Position numbers and translations under genes: made by a program. A stretch of DNA of 64,000 bases from assembly GCF_024054565.1 (NCBI RefSeq), contig NZ_JAMXLR010000038.1:109280-173279 (forward strand), given 5' to 3'. This document shows, one piece after another, positions 36,369 to 45,637 of the stretch. The stretch is from Aeoliella straminimaris (GTDB lineage: Bacteria > Planctomycetota > Planctomycetia > Pirellulales > Lacipirellulaceae). Each line of letters opens with the position of its first letter. Positions within the stretch are counted from its first letter, which is position 1. The notes below the pieces were generated by a model. It saw only the letters and a list, made by a program, of their open reading frames with translations, ran no database searches and had not been told where the DNA came from.

Positions 36369-37397
36369 TCAAATCTCATCAGATTGGATCACCTCTCCAC
36401 CAGCGAAGCTGGCCAAGGTCTGATAGACGTCATAGTCAATACTTTCCTGCAGGAAAGCAACGTGACCGTCGATGAAGACAAACTGCGCCCCCCCAGGATG
36501 ATCACTGCTGAAGCAGGCATCGTTCTGTTGATCGGCCTGTGTTTGGGGATCAGTGAGGTGGGAATTGATGGGCTTGTAGGTGCTTCGCAATCCACGATAG
36601 TGATGCCCCGAGTAATCGCTTGCAAACTGGGGAGCACATGACCCGCCAAACCACCATGCGCTCGGCCCTCCCTCATCGGTGCCGTAGCCAGGTCCAGCCC
36701 CGTACCGAGTGGCGCTGACGCTCTCTCCTACGGCGAAGGTGTTGCTTGTGCCGTCCAGTACCCTTCTCAGGGGTATCGCGACGCCCATATTGAAGGGACC
36801 GTTGGAATAAACTCTGCCTCGCGCGTTAATCGCGATCGGCTGCTTGTTTGGATCCCGTGGGTGATAACCGATACTTGTGTCGCCAGGCCCTCCCACCACG
36901 GGGACGTAGTCGAGACGAGGCAAGATGCCAGGCCAATTCTGCGTGCTGGGACAGACGTAGGCTTCGATGCGCGTGTTTCCAACGTCGTCGCCTTCATCCG
37001 CTGCAATCAATCCCCAGGCGCCTCCATTGCCGTTCCTTGCGTCCAATCGCTGCTTCAGGATGTCGGGCAAAAGCCCTTCTTCCAGGTAGGGCATGATGAG
37101 AATGGGTAGGGGAATTCCGCGACATTGGTTGCCCCCACAGTAGTCCGGCACCTTTACTTTAGAACCAGCGGGCAACTCAGAAAGAGCCGATTCGAAGTTC
37201 AGGATACCCAGGCCAATTTGCTTAAGGTTATTCTGGCATTGCGTGCGTCGAGCTGCCTCGCGGGCCGCCTGTACTGCGGGCAGCAAGAGGCTGACCAAGA
37301 TACCGATGATCGCAATTACTACTAATAGCTCAACTAGTGTGAAGCCTGTGGACGTCCGATGATTTGCGTATCGAACTGAATGAAAGCAACTTGTCAT
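36369..37397 (-). CDS. DUF1559 family pseudopilin-like protein
   Basis: 342 residues with the prepilin motif [10 protein letters not shown] (about 18-27), hydrophobic helix, [17 protein letters not shown] and a C-terminal H-X9-DG-type motif (HPGGAQFVFIDG). It is the third member of the family in the window. Downstream is a lipoprotein and upstream a dockerin/PEP-CTERM protein, so it sits within a putative surface-protein operon. Confidence 0.9.
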   Translation of the reverse strand: MTSCFHSVRYANHRTSTGFTLVELLVVIAIIGILVSLLLPAVQAAREAARRTQCQNNLKQIGLGILNFESALSELPAGSKVKVPDYCGGNQCRGIPLPILIMPYLEEGLLPDILKQRLDARNGNGGAWGLIAADEGDDVGNTRIEAYVCPSTQNWPGILPRLDYVPVVGGPGDTSIGYHPRDPNKQPIAINARGRVYSNGPFNMGVAIPLRRVLDGTSNTFAVGESVSATRYGAGPGYGTDEGGPSAWWFGGSCAPQFASDYSGHHYRGLRSTYKPINSHLTDPQTQADQQNDACFSSDHPGGAQFVFIDGHVAFLQESIDYDVYQTLASFAGGEVIQSDEI

Positions 37398-37546
37398 TCC
37401 GGTTTGCTCCTAAGGCAACTTTCGTCAACAACGACTGAATTGGGTTAAACTGTTTCAATACCCGCCGCAGGTTGGAATGCACCAACCTGCGACGGTGTTG
37501 GCCATGGTGGTGGCTGCCCACACGCCACCATGGCCCGATCACTAGC

Positions 37547-38719
37547 CTATGCCGATGCCACTCGATGATCGCAGCGTCGACGGTTTACTATGTAGACTGT
37601 TCCGAATAGGGCAGCCCCAACGATGTACAGCATCGAAGGTTCTGGCACGGCTTGCCGGTTGGACTGAAGTCCAGCCACCGACATCGACCCGGCACCAAAG
37701 TTGTCCTTCCATAATTGGTAGTCATCGGTGGTCACTCCACCACCATCGCCATTAAAGTTGAGGGCTGTTTCGTCTGCTGCGCCGAGATTGTTACGCCACA
37801 CCGCGTAGTCCGCGATGTTGACGATGCCATCGCTGTTGAAATCACCCGGGCTGTTCTGAGCAGCTACGTACTTGACGAATCCGGTTCTACTGGACTCGCC
37901 CGCACCGGCCAGGAGAAAGGTAACACTCAGATCATCGACGATGCCCCCGATCGTACCGAGATCGTAGGATTGCCCCGCTTTGATCGCTATGCCATCTTCG
38001 GTTGGATCCAACTCGGCCAGGTTGCTGCCGTCAAGACTCGCGGGTGGCTCAAAGCTGCCACCCCCAGTCTCGTCTCGCAGACCATTAAAAGTGGCTAAAC
38101 TCGTGTTAAGAGTTCCCGGAGTCGAGGCCTTGATGACATAGCCGATAATTGTCTGATCGAAGGTCGACTCGTTTTCGATAAAGGCGCTACCAGTACTTAA
38201 GTCGACGGTGATGCCAATCGTGTTGAGATCCCCATCGCCGTAGTACTCAACAATGCCGATCCTGCTAGACTCGAAGCTGGTGTCGGCATAGTGAAGTGTC
38301 AAGTCGTTAAGTTCGACATTGAATCCAAATCCTCCGTTAATCTGTGCAGCATCAGGATCGTACAGGTTACCCAGGTCGAGTGTAATGGAGTTATCAACAG
38401 CTGTGACAACCGCGGGATCTCCGTTCTCATTAAACTCGGCGATCCCCGTTGGTAGCTGTGGCCCAGCTAGGACCCAGTCCGAATCGATAGAGTGAAGGCC
38501 AGTGAAGACACCCGGGTCAGGGTTGAGTGTCTCCAGGGTCGAGTTGATCTGGTAGCCCGCTAAACCGACAACGGTCTCGCTTGAACCAGTCAGTTGTAGT
38601 GCGCCGGTTGCTCGATTGACTCTGAGCTTTAGGTCTTGAGCCTGAATAAGGCGCGGTAGGAAAATTCCTGTCATAAGCAGCACGGGCAATATCGTCCGGA
38701 CAATCATTTTGTATATCAC
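37547..38719 (-). CDS. Secreted dockerin / PEP-CTERM protein with two repeat domains
   Basis: 390 residues with an N-terminal signal peptide (LPVLLMTGIFLPRLIQA). Two tandem domains (about 27-150 and 155-285) have the pattern LxLxVxxxTG ... GYxI ... ending in a RxGxVxY strand. They match the two repeats of the sugar dehydrogenase at 428-2956. A dockerin pair (GDFNSDGIVNIADYAVW and VTTDDYQLWKDNFG) and a PEP-CTERM tail (VPEPSML) follow. The repeat resembles a lamin-tail-like beta-sandwich, but the assignment is uncertain. Function is unknown; binding to a surface or glycan is a guess. Confidence 0.75.
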   Translation of the reverse strand: MIYKMIVRTILPVLLMTGIFLPRLIQAQDLKLRVNRATGALQLTGSSETVVGLAGYQINSTLETLNPDPGVFTGLHSIDSDWVLAGPQLPTGIAEFNENGDPAVVTAVDNSITLDLGNLYDPDAAQINGGFGFNVELNDLTLHYADTSFESSRIGIVEYYGDGDLNTIGITVDLSTGSAFIENESTFDQTIIGYVIKASTPGTLNTSLATFNGLRDETGGGSFEPPASLDGSNLAELDPTEDGIAIKAGQSYDLGTIGGIVDDLSVTFLLAGAGESSRTGFVKYVAAQNSPGDFNSDGIVNIADYAVWRNNLGAADETALNFNGDGGGVTTDDYQLWKDNFGAGSMSVAGLQSNRQAVPEPSMLYIVGAALFGTVYIVNRRRCDHRVASA

Positions 38720-38775
38720 CTATGAAGAGGAGTCGACTTTGAAGAGATGCTTGTGATCCGGCAACGAAACGCCTA

Positions 38776-39927
38776 TCAGGAGTGGATGCCTCGACGTCCC
38801 ACACAGACGACAGTAGTGGCGGCTAGTACGAGCAGAAGGGTCTTCGGTTCCGGTACGGCCGTCGACATGCTGGCCAAAGCCTCCGCCGCCAAGGCTGGTG
38901 GCGCCACATCAAGCCACATCCGAAAGTCGTCGAGGTCGACTTCCTTGTTGCCATTCAGGTCCCCCAGATTCCTGGCATTCACCTGCTGGCCAATATGGTC
39001 GCGGATGATCTGAAAGTCGGCGATCGTGACACCATCTACCTCGTTTACGTCGCCCGGCTCGAAGACTCCGGTGGCATTTCCGGCGGCATCGATGCCGAGC
39101 AGACCGTTGTTGTAGAGTGTTGAGACCTGACTGTCCGACATTGCCACATCGAACATGGCCAAGTCGTCCAGCAAGGCATTGATTTCGCGACCTCCGCAAC
39201 ACGTGTCTTCTCCAATGAGCCAGGATCCGCTGGAGATGATCTGCCAGATGCCCGTGTCTTCGATGAATGCATCTTGCCTGACACCATCGACATACACAAT
39301 TTGCGAAGGCGGAATGAAGCTGGCCTCGGAATCAACGTTACCCCACACCATGGCGACGTGGTGCCACTGGTTTCGGGTGATGGAGTCCGCATTGGAGTCG
39401 CTCTGACTCCCTGATATACGGGCGTCAATGTGATCCCCACCCTCCCATGCAAGTCCCCAGTCTTGTCCGCTTTGCTCGCCCGCGGACGACAGATCCGTTA
39501 CTTCCCGGCTCTTAAAGATCCCCTTGTAGCCAGATGGTGCATCATCGTCGACATACGTCCAAGCCGAAATCGTGATACCAACCCCTAGTTCTGCAGTGCC
39601 TGCCGGCGTCGGTTCAATACCGTCAATTTGTGAGATCGAAGGAATCACAAAGTAATCGTCGTCGTTACCCCTTAGACTCACAGCTCCGCCAATCCTCCCA
39701 ATGGCGTAGCTCAGACCGTCCGTGTTGGTGTTCTGCCAGACGCCGTTGTTTCCATTCACGCTGTCAATGGCAATGTCTACAGTGTAGTCATTGAGCCCTT
39801 CGTCGAATGTGTAATGAGCCACCGGGGTCTGTCCAACCACGGGGAGTGCCGCTACGAAGCCTATGATCAGCACTGGCATGCCGACACGGACTATCGCCAA
39901 AAAGGGTGAAACGCTTGGTAAGTACAT
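38776..39927 (-). CDS. LamG-domain dockerin / PEP-CTERM surface protein, paralogue 1
   Basis: 383 residues from the ATG at 39927, which gives a clean signal peptide; an ATG at 40023 would add 32 unlikely residues. After the signal (VLIIGFVAALPVVGQ) comes a concanavalin-like LamG domain (AHYTFDEG ... WHHVAMVWG ... LDDLAMFDVAMS), typical of carbohydrate or protein recognition. A dockerin pair (GDVNEVDGVTIADFQII; GDLNGNKEVDLDDF) and PEP-CTERM tail (VPEPKTLLL) follow. It is a tandem paralogue of the next gene upstream. Confidence 0.82.
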   Translation of the reverse strand: MYLPSVSPFLAIVRVGMPVLIIGFVAALPVVGQTPVAHYTFDEGLNDYTVDIAIDSVNGNNGVWQNTNTDGLSYAIGRIGGAVSLRGNDDDYFVIPSISQIDGIEPTPAGTAELGVGITISAWTYVDDDAPSGYKGIFKSREVTDLSSAGEQSGQDWGLAWEGGDHIDARISGSQSDSNADSITRNQWHHVAMVWGNVDSEASFIPPSQIVYVDGVRQDAFIEDTGIWQIISSGSWLIGEDTCCGGREINALLDDLAMFDVAMSDSQVSTLYNNGLLGIDAAGNATGVFEPGDVNEVDGVTIADFQIIRDHIGQQVNARNLGDLNGNKEVDLDDFRMWLDVAPPALAAEALASMSTAVPEPKTLLLVLAATTVVCVGRRGIHS

Positions 39928-39988
39928 TGCGTTGTGCCTTCGTTGTGAATGAGACTTGCTTGTAAGGGCAGAGAAGCAATTGGTTGCG

Positions 39989-41068
39989 TCAGACGCGGCG
40001 ACGGAGGAAATAGAGAGATGCAACGGTGGAAACTAGGATCAATGCGGTAGGTTCCGGCACCGAGCCTTTGACTGCCGCCAGCCCCTCGGGGTCCTTAACT
40101 GCTAGCTTCCATTGCAGGTAGTCGTCGAGATCGATGAAGTTGTTGTTTACGAGGTCGCCTTCAGTTCGAGCCCCGAAGGCTTGACCGAAATTCTGCCGAA
40201 TCACATCGATGTCAGCAGAATTGACCAGACCTTCTCCAGTTACGTCACCAGGCGTATAGTCGGTAGAAAAATCGGCGTAGACTGTCGCTGCATCAATGCC
40301 AAACAGGCCATCGTAATAGAGGTTCGTAACAAGCTCGGGCGGGAGAACCTCGTCCCACATTGCCAAATCGTCGAGTGCGCCGGTCCAACCGCGGGTAGTA
40401 CCACAGCAATCGACGCCGCCAATCCACCATTCTCCGCTAGCGGTTATCATGGCGGCCGCCGCAGTGTGACTTACTTCGTTGGCCAATTCACCATCGAAGT
40501 AGAGTTTCGTTATGCCAGTACCTTCACCGCCAGAGTCATCGGTTCCATCCCAGACCATCAATGCATGGTGCCACCCAGGATCGCTGGAGAAGCTGCCGCC
40601 GTCTACTTGGCCGTTGCCACTGTTAATACGGGCATCGATATGTCCGCTTTCGGTGTTCATTCCTGCCGTACGATCGCTAGTACCGGTGGTGTCAAGCCTA
40701 AGGTTCCTAACGCGAGTCAACCCGTTGTTTCCGTTATTGGAATTGGGACCATCGTTCTGATTGAACCAGATCGAAACCGTGAGTTGCGTGGCCCCAGCCA
40801 TCTGCGGAATTGAAGCAATGGAGAAATACTCTTGCATATCATTGTCCTCGTCGTTCAGTCCGGCAGCACCTCCAATAAGTCCAGTCTGCCAGCCGGGTTC
40901 TGGATCGTCGCTAGCGACGTAGACGCCATTGTTGCCATTGACGCTATCGACGGCGGTAGTTCCGGAGGTCTCGTCCAACTTCCAATGGCCAATTAGAACT
41001 GCCTGGGCCGGCCCCACACTGAAGAGCAAAGAGACGACAATAGTCGCTGCGGTGCAGGTAGGTTTCAT
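39989..41068 (-). CDS. LamG-domain dockerin / PEP-CTERM surface protein, paralogue 2
   Basis: 359 residues. It has a signal peptide (VVSLLFSVGPAQA), LamG domain (GHWKLDETSGTTAVDSVNGNNG ends the first strand pair, split here for brevity; WHHALMVWDG; LDDLAMWDEVL), dockerin pair (GDVTGEGLVNSADIDVI; NNFIDLDDYLQW) and PEP-CTERM tail (VPEPTALIL ... RRRV). It is the first gene of the minus-strand run and lies divergent from the ECF sigma factor gene. The close resemblance to paralogue 1 suggests a tandem duplication. Confidence 0.82.
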   Translation of the reverse strand: MKPTCTAATIVVSLLFSVGPAQAVLIGHWKLDETSGTTAVDSVNGNNGVYVASDDPEPGWQTGLIGGAAGLNDEDNDMQEYFSIASIPQMAGATQLTVSIWFNQNDGPNSNNGNNGLTRVRNLRLDTTGTSDRTAGMNTESGHIDARINSGNGQVDGGSFSSDPGWHHALMVWDGTDDSGGEGTGITKLYFDGELANEVSHTAAAAMITASGEWWIGGVDCCGTTRGWTGALDDLAMWDEVLPPELVTNLYYDGLFGIDAATVYADFSTDYTPGDVTGEGLVNSADIDVIRQNFGQAFGARTEGDLVNNNFIDLDDYLQWKLAVKDPEGLAAVKGSVPEPTALILVSTVASLYFLRRRV

Positions 41069-41782
41069 AAGTGGATATCTCCTTGGTCATCGATTCAGAA
41101 AAGGTCCATGCTGGGTGCCATTCGGGTACGACAGCACTCGTGGCGGCTGGTAAGCATGTGAGCCTTCGTTCATGCATGCTACATCCGCATAAATTCGTAA
41201 CTCACCTCGGGATTGGAGCTTCAATACGCGAATCCGCAAGTGAACTTCCCAACGACGGATGCCAGGCACTCGCGACCGACTGTTTCCGCTGCGCAGTTAG
41301 CCCTGTTGGGAACGGAGCCACCATGACGAGCACACGAGGCATGCACTCGCCTTACATCTAGTCGAGGTCAGACCAATTGGAAAAAGTAAAGCGAACCACC
41401 ACCTGGTCGCCAAAGGTGAAAAGCCCTGAACTCAGGGGCGACGGCTGTCCGTGAATCAACTGTTTGCAGTGAGTCGCAAACGTTGAGCCTCTCCTACACC
41501 GCTAAAGACAGTCAGGACACCATTTACATCCAGAAATCTGAAAAAAGCTGAGATTTGCGGACCATGTCCGCGTAAACAATCGTGCCGCTACTTTGGACCA
41601 TCCCTTCATTTGGGCGGCACTTTGACCGCCACCGTTGATTCCGCCTCGGAAATTTCCACGAAAAGGCGAAAGTTGTGAGTTAAAAATGCGACGCAAGCAG
41701 CTTATATAGGTAGGAAGTGTACCCGTAGAAGTATCTTGTCTCCTATTTCTCCTCGTCTTACTAGATCGCCGAGACTCGAGCG
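41069..41782. other. Divergent control region between LamG operon and ECF sigma gene
   Basis: About 714 bases without a supported gene. It must contain the promoters of both the minus-strand surface-protein run and the plus-strand sigma factor. A short hairpin (CCCTGA/TCAGGG) lies near 41427-41440. ECF-type -35/-10 elements could not be assigned with confidence. Confidence 0.5.
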
Positions 41783-42307
41783 ATGCCTTCAAAAGAAGAA
41801 GAATTTGCGGAGTTGTTCGGTGCAACCCAGCAGCGACTGTTTGGCATGCTGGTTAGCATGTTGCGCAACTCCGAGGATGCTCGAGACGTACTGCAACAGA
41901 CTGCAGTTACCGCTTGGGAAAACTACAGCGACTTTGAGCCCGGCACGGATTTCTTTCGCTGGATGGCCGCACTGGCCAAGTACGAGACGTTAACTTTCAT
42001 TAATTACAAACGGCGGAGCAAGCTGTACTTCAAGCAGGAGATGATGGATCAACTGGTCGATGATGCGTGCGGCTTATCCGATGAATCGATCGAAGCTCGC
42101 TGCACCGCACTGCGAGAATGCGTAACAAAGCTGGCGGATACCGACCGCAAGCTAATCGATTGCCGTTACACTCACGGGCTTGGCTCCCACGGAACGGCCA
42201 AACTCTTGGATCGCTCGCAGGCGAGCGTGTGCAACTCTCTGCGGCGCATCAGGCAATCGTTGCTCCGGTGTATCAAGAGGACTCTCTCAGAGGAGAAGGT
42301 GGCATGA
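41783..42307 (+). CDS. ECF-type RNA polymerase sigma factor
   Basis: 174 residues with sigma region 2 (LFGMLVSMLRNSEDARDVLQQ ends region 2.1; FFRWMAALAKYE is region 2.4-like) and region 4 helix-turn-helix (HGTAKLLDRSQASVCNSLRRI). Group 4 sigma factors of this small type are abundant in planctomycetes. The downstream FecR-like gene overlaps by four bases (ATGA), the usual sigma/anti-sigma layout. Its targets may include the divergent LamG/PEP-CTERM genes; this is inferred from position only. Confidence 0.88.
   Translation: MPSKEEEFAELFGATQQRLFGMLVSMLRNSEDARDVLQQTAVTAWENYSDFEPGTDFFRWMAALAKYETLTFINYKRRSKLYFKQEMMDQLVDDACGLSDESIEARCTALRECVTKLADTDRKLIDCRYTHGLGSHGTAKLLDRSQASVCNSLRRIRQSLLRCIKRTLSEEKVA
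42291..42295 (+). promoter_or_regulatory. Ribosome binding site selecting the 42304 start
   Basis: AGGAG lies eight bases before the ATG at 42304. The longer in-frame ORF beginning at 42118 overlaps the sigma gene in another frame and lacks such a site. Confidence 0.6.
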
Positions 42308-44088
42308 GCAAGCATAATGGCCATCCACACCTCCCCTTGGATCTTCAAAAACTGATTCAGCGGAGCTTTGATGAACCGCTAGACGAAGTGGAGGTCCGAC
42401 AGCTAGAGCATGCGATTGCGAATGACGTGCGCGCGCGTGAGATGTACGAAGAAGTGGCCCACCTGCACGCGGCTTTGGTGTCGCAGGAGCAGACTAGTGA
42501 GTTCTGTCGGAAAGTTGTCCAACGAGAACTCCAGAGCTCTCCTGAAGTAGCAGTTGCACCCGGGCAGGATGAACCATCGACGGTACTATACTGGGATGGT
42601 TTTTTGAACACGGCACGCGTGTTTCCGCTGCGGGCTGCGGCTGTTCTGCTGGCACTGGGGGTTGGTCTGGGGTGTGGCGTTGGCATACTGGCGGCAGTTA
42701 TCGTGCATGGCCCTCCACAATTCTTGTCCATACCGTGGGAGTGGAGTGTCCCCGAAGAGGTCGTCGCGAGGATCGAGTCGACGCAGGGAGTCAAATGGCA
42801 GGTGGCAGAGAACCCAGAAACGCCACCGACGCGCGGTTTACGTGTTGGACAGGAGATTAGAATCGAAGAAGGCCTGCTGCAGGTAACCTACCGAAGTGGC
42901 GTCAGCGTTATCCTCCAGGGACCGGCCGTCTACGTGATTCGTTCTGAAGGTGGAGGGAAGCTGTTCTCCGGCAGGCTTACCGCTGTCGTCCCCTCTGCCT
43001 CCCCGGTCTTTTGCACCGAGACGCCAGCCGGCGTCCTCAAGACCGGGCCAGGGCATTTTGGTGTGGATGTAGAGAATTCAGCATCGAATCGACAGGTTGC
43101 TGTACATGTCTTCGAGGGGCACCTGTATGAAATGCCCTCGGCGCAGTTTGTGAGGACTTCGGGGGGGGGCATTAAACTCGTCGCGGGCGACTCAATTCGG
43201 CTAGACCAGGATCAATCTGTGACGTCCATAGATGTTCCCCATCGAAAAGACTATCCCATTCGGATGCCGACCGCTCATCGAGAGCTATACCAGGAACAGA
43301 CAATCTTCCTAGGAAACTTGTTTGATGACTGCCAGTCCCAGTCGCTTACCGAGGCAATGTTGAGCGACACGTATCAAGCGGCTGCCGAAACAATTGATTT
43401 AGGCGTCGCTGCTGTTCACGATGGCGGCTTGGACCTGGATGTATGCCTCGCAGAAGACGGTGTGCTCTTCAATTTCTCGAACGTGGGTGGGGGTGGCTCG
43501 GCCGTCGTGGGGCTCCCAAGTAACGACACGTACCGCTCGAATCTTGGCATACCAATTCGTACAACGGGTGAAGATTTGCCCTATAGTACGAACGCCGACC
43601 ACTCGCTTGTCCTGGGAAAGCCGTCGAAGATTGAGGAAGGGGTCGGTCTCTCTTCGAACGAGCTATTAACTTTCGACTTGGACGAAATCCGACGTGCGGG
43701 TGCACTCACAGGTAGGGCAATGCGATTTGTTTCGGACCGCGCAGGAATTAATGATCGTGAGTTGCCCGTGGAGACCAGCAGAACAAAAGCCCTTGCCAAT
43801 CTTATCGTAGTCGTGAGCAATGAGGAGCGTGTACTGTCGGCGTACCTTAATGGCCAGCCGGTTGATGTGGCAAAACAAGCAGCCGTCTATTCGGTGCGCG
43901 TCGACGAGGAACGCGCATCCAGTGGTCTTCGCTATGACGGCCATTTCGTCGAGATCGACGTCCCGATTCCGGCGGAAGCCAGATTTCTGACACTTGTTTC
44001 AGCAAGTCTCGGCGCAGATGTCCATGACCACGTTGTGTTCTCGGGTGCGCGGCTTGAGATTGAGCCAGAAGCTAGCATCGCGCGTTAG
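42304..44088 (+). CDS. FecR-domain membrane protein, putative anti-sigma factor or sensor
   Basis: 594 residues. An N-terminal cytoplasmic segment (about 1-100) with acidic helices resembles an anti-sigma domain. One transmembrane helix follows (about 105-135, AAAVLLALGVGLGCGVGILA). A periplasmic FecR-like domain (about 160-290: LLQVTYRSGVSVILQGPAVY, VLKTGPGHFGVDV) and a C-terminal region of about 250 residues of uncertain fold complete it. FecR-type proteins pass envelope signals to their partner sigma factor. The ATGA overlap with the sigma gene supports that pairing. Confidence 0.82.
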   Translation: MSKHNGHPHLPLDLQKLIQRSFDEPLDEVEVRQLEHAIANDVRAREMYEEVAHLHAALVSQEQTSEFCRKVVQRELQSSPEVAVAPGQDEPSTVLYWDGFLNTARVFPLRAAAVLLALGVGLGCGVGILAAVIVHGPPQFLSIPWEWSVPEEVVARIESTQGVKWQVAENPETPPTRGLRVGQEIRIEEGLLQVTYRSGVSVILQGPAVYVIRSEGGGKLFSGRLTAVVPSASPVFCTETPAGVLKTGPGHFGVDVENSASNRQVAVHVFEGHLYEMPSAQFVRTSGGGIKLVAGDSIRLDQDQSVTSIDVPHRKDYPIRMPTAHRELYQEQTIFLGNLFDDCQSQSLTEAMLSDTYQAAAETIDLGVAAVHDGGLDLDVCLAEDGVLFNFSNVGGGGSAVVGLPSNDTYRSNLGIPIRTTGEDLPYSTNADHSLVLGKPSKIEEGVGLSSNELLTFDLDEIRRAGALTGRAMRFVSDRAGINDRELPVETSRTKALANLIVVVSNEERVLSAYLNGQPVDVAKQAAVYSVRVDEERASSGLRYDGHFVEIDVPIPAEARFLTLVSASLGADVHDHVVFSGARLEIEPEASIAR

Positions 44089-44188
44089 AGAGCTGTTGCA
44101 AGGCACGGGTCGATTCTCGGCGTCGCACCGCCAAACATGAAGAACATCCGCAGCAATGCTCACGGCTTGAGCTATTGCTGTAGGTGCG

Positions 44189-45637
44189 ATGGGGAAACGC
44201 ATCTTTCTGATGTCTCGACAACGACCCACCCAACGAGAGGAGAGCGGGCTTCGAATATACAATTTGGATATGGCGGTGGTATCAGCCCTCTTATCGCTGT
44301 TCATGTTGGCTTTCGTGGTCGCCATCAGTTGCATCGAAGTCGCACAGGCAGAATCCGTGGGCGATCCTCATGTCTCGGATAAATCCCTATCTTCGAAAGC
44401 CACATCCGGTTTGGCGATCGAGTCCCAGCAAGAGTTGCAGGCGGGCGTCGATGTCGACGGCGATGGGACAATCGACGAGTTGACCGAGTGGCGAACGGTC
44501 GAGGAAGATTACTCGAGAATCCCAGGCTTCGCCAAGGTGTTCAAGGCGACTCCTGCCACGCTCGACCTTTCTGCCCTGCCAGCGGAATACGCGGTTCAAT
44601 TAAAGTTCAAAACAAGTGCCCCCGAGGCGGTGCTAAATCGGGTGAAGGTCACTTCTGCGGCCGTCAACAGCGTGCCACAGGAAGCAGAAGAAGCCGAGCC
44701 AACATCGACGCCGGCAAAGTACACGGCCGACTGGAAGTCTATGGACGGCTACCCCGTGCCGCAATGGTTCGACGACGCCAAGTTCGGCATCTTTATTCAT
44801 TGGGGGCCGTATAGCGTGATGGGCTACAAGAAGGGTGGCTATGGTTACGCCGAACATACACCCAGTAATTTCTACAACGATCCGAAACACCATTACCCGT
44901 GGATGGAAGAGAGGTTCGGGGGCCATCCAAACTGGCCGGTGGAGCTGGGATGCCGTGAGAAAGACAACATGCAGATCAAGCAGGTTGGCCCCAAGTGGGA
45001 GAACCCAGCCACGCTCGGCACTTCCTATGGATACCTGCAGGCCGAAGAAGAGCGGGACGCTTACAAGTCGCCCACCGCGCTCATTCATCTGCTGTGCGAT
45101 GTGGTCAGCAAGAACGGCAACCTGCTGCTGAAAATTGCCCCGAAGGCCGATGGCACCATTCCTGAAGGCATGCAGCGGCGGCTGTTAGCCATGGGCGAGT
45201 GGTTGGACCTCAATGGCGAACCAATCTACGGCACGCGCCCCTGGGAACAGTACCAGGAGAAACTCGACAAGGCGTCGGGGACCAATAATCCATCCGGCAA
45301 GCATACGATCGATGCGAACAGTATTCGATTCACTCGCTCCGCCGATGGCAGCCAGGTATACTGCATCTTGCTTTCCTGGCCCGAAGAACAGGTGCAAATC
45401 AATTCGTTGGCCGGCCATCGTGTATCTAAAGTCCGATTGCTGGGCAGTAGAGTTGGTGTGGCCTGGCACACCGAAAAGGACGGACTCGTAGTCACGCGCC
45501 CTAAAGTCAAGCCATGTAAGTATGCCAATTTACTGGTAGTGTCTTCCAGCGATAGCCAGGAGCAACCACAACATTTCCTTGCGCCAAGCCATCTCTGTTT
45601 GAGAAGGATCCAAATTACACGACTTTTTGAGAACAAC
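44189..45637 (+). pseudogene. GH29 alpha-L-fucosidase with central deletion, open into the sulfatase
   Basis: The frame is open from 44189 to 47044. Its first 483 codons are a GH29 fucosidase: a signal anchor (from about residue 28), an EF-hand-like loop (DVDGDGTIDELTEW), then FGIFIHWGPYS (about 203). At about residue 245 the sequence jumps from the early barrel (MEERFGGHP) to the late barrel (PKWENPATLGTSYGYL, GNLLLKIAPKADGTIPEG). Roughly 200 residues, including the region of the catalytic nucleophile, are missing. The deletion is in frame. No stop follows; the frame runs into the next sulfatase with its own signal peptide. It is almost certainly inactive as a fucosidase. Confidence 0.8.
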
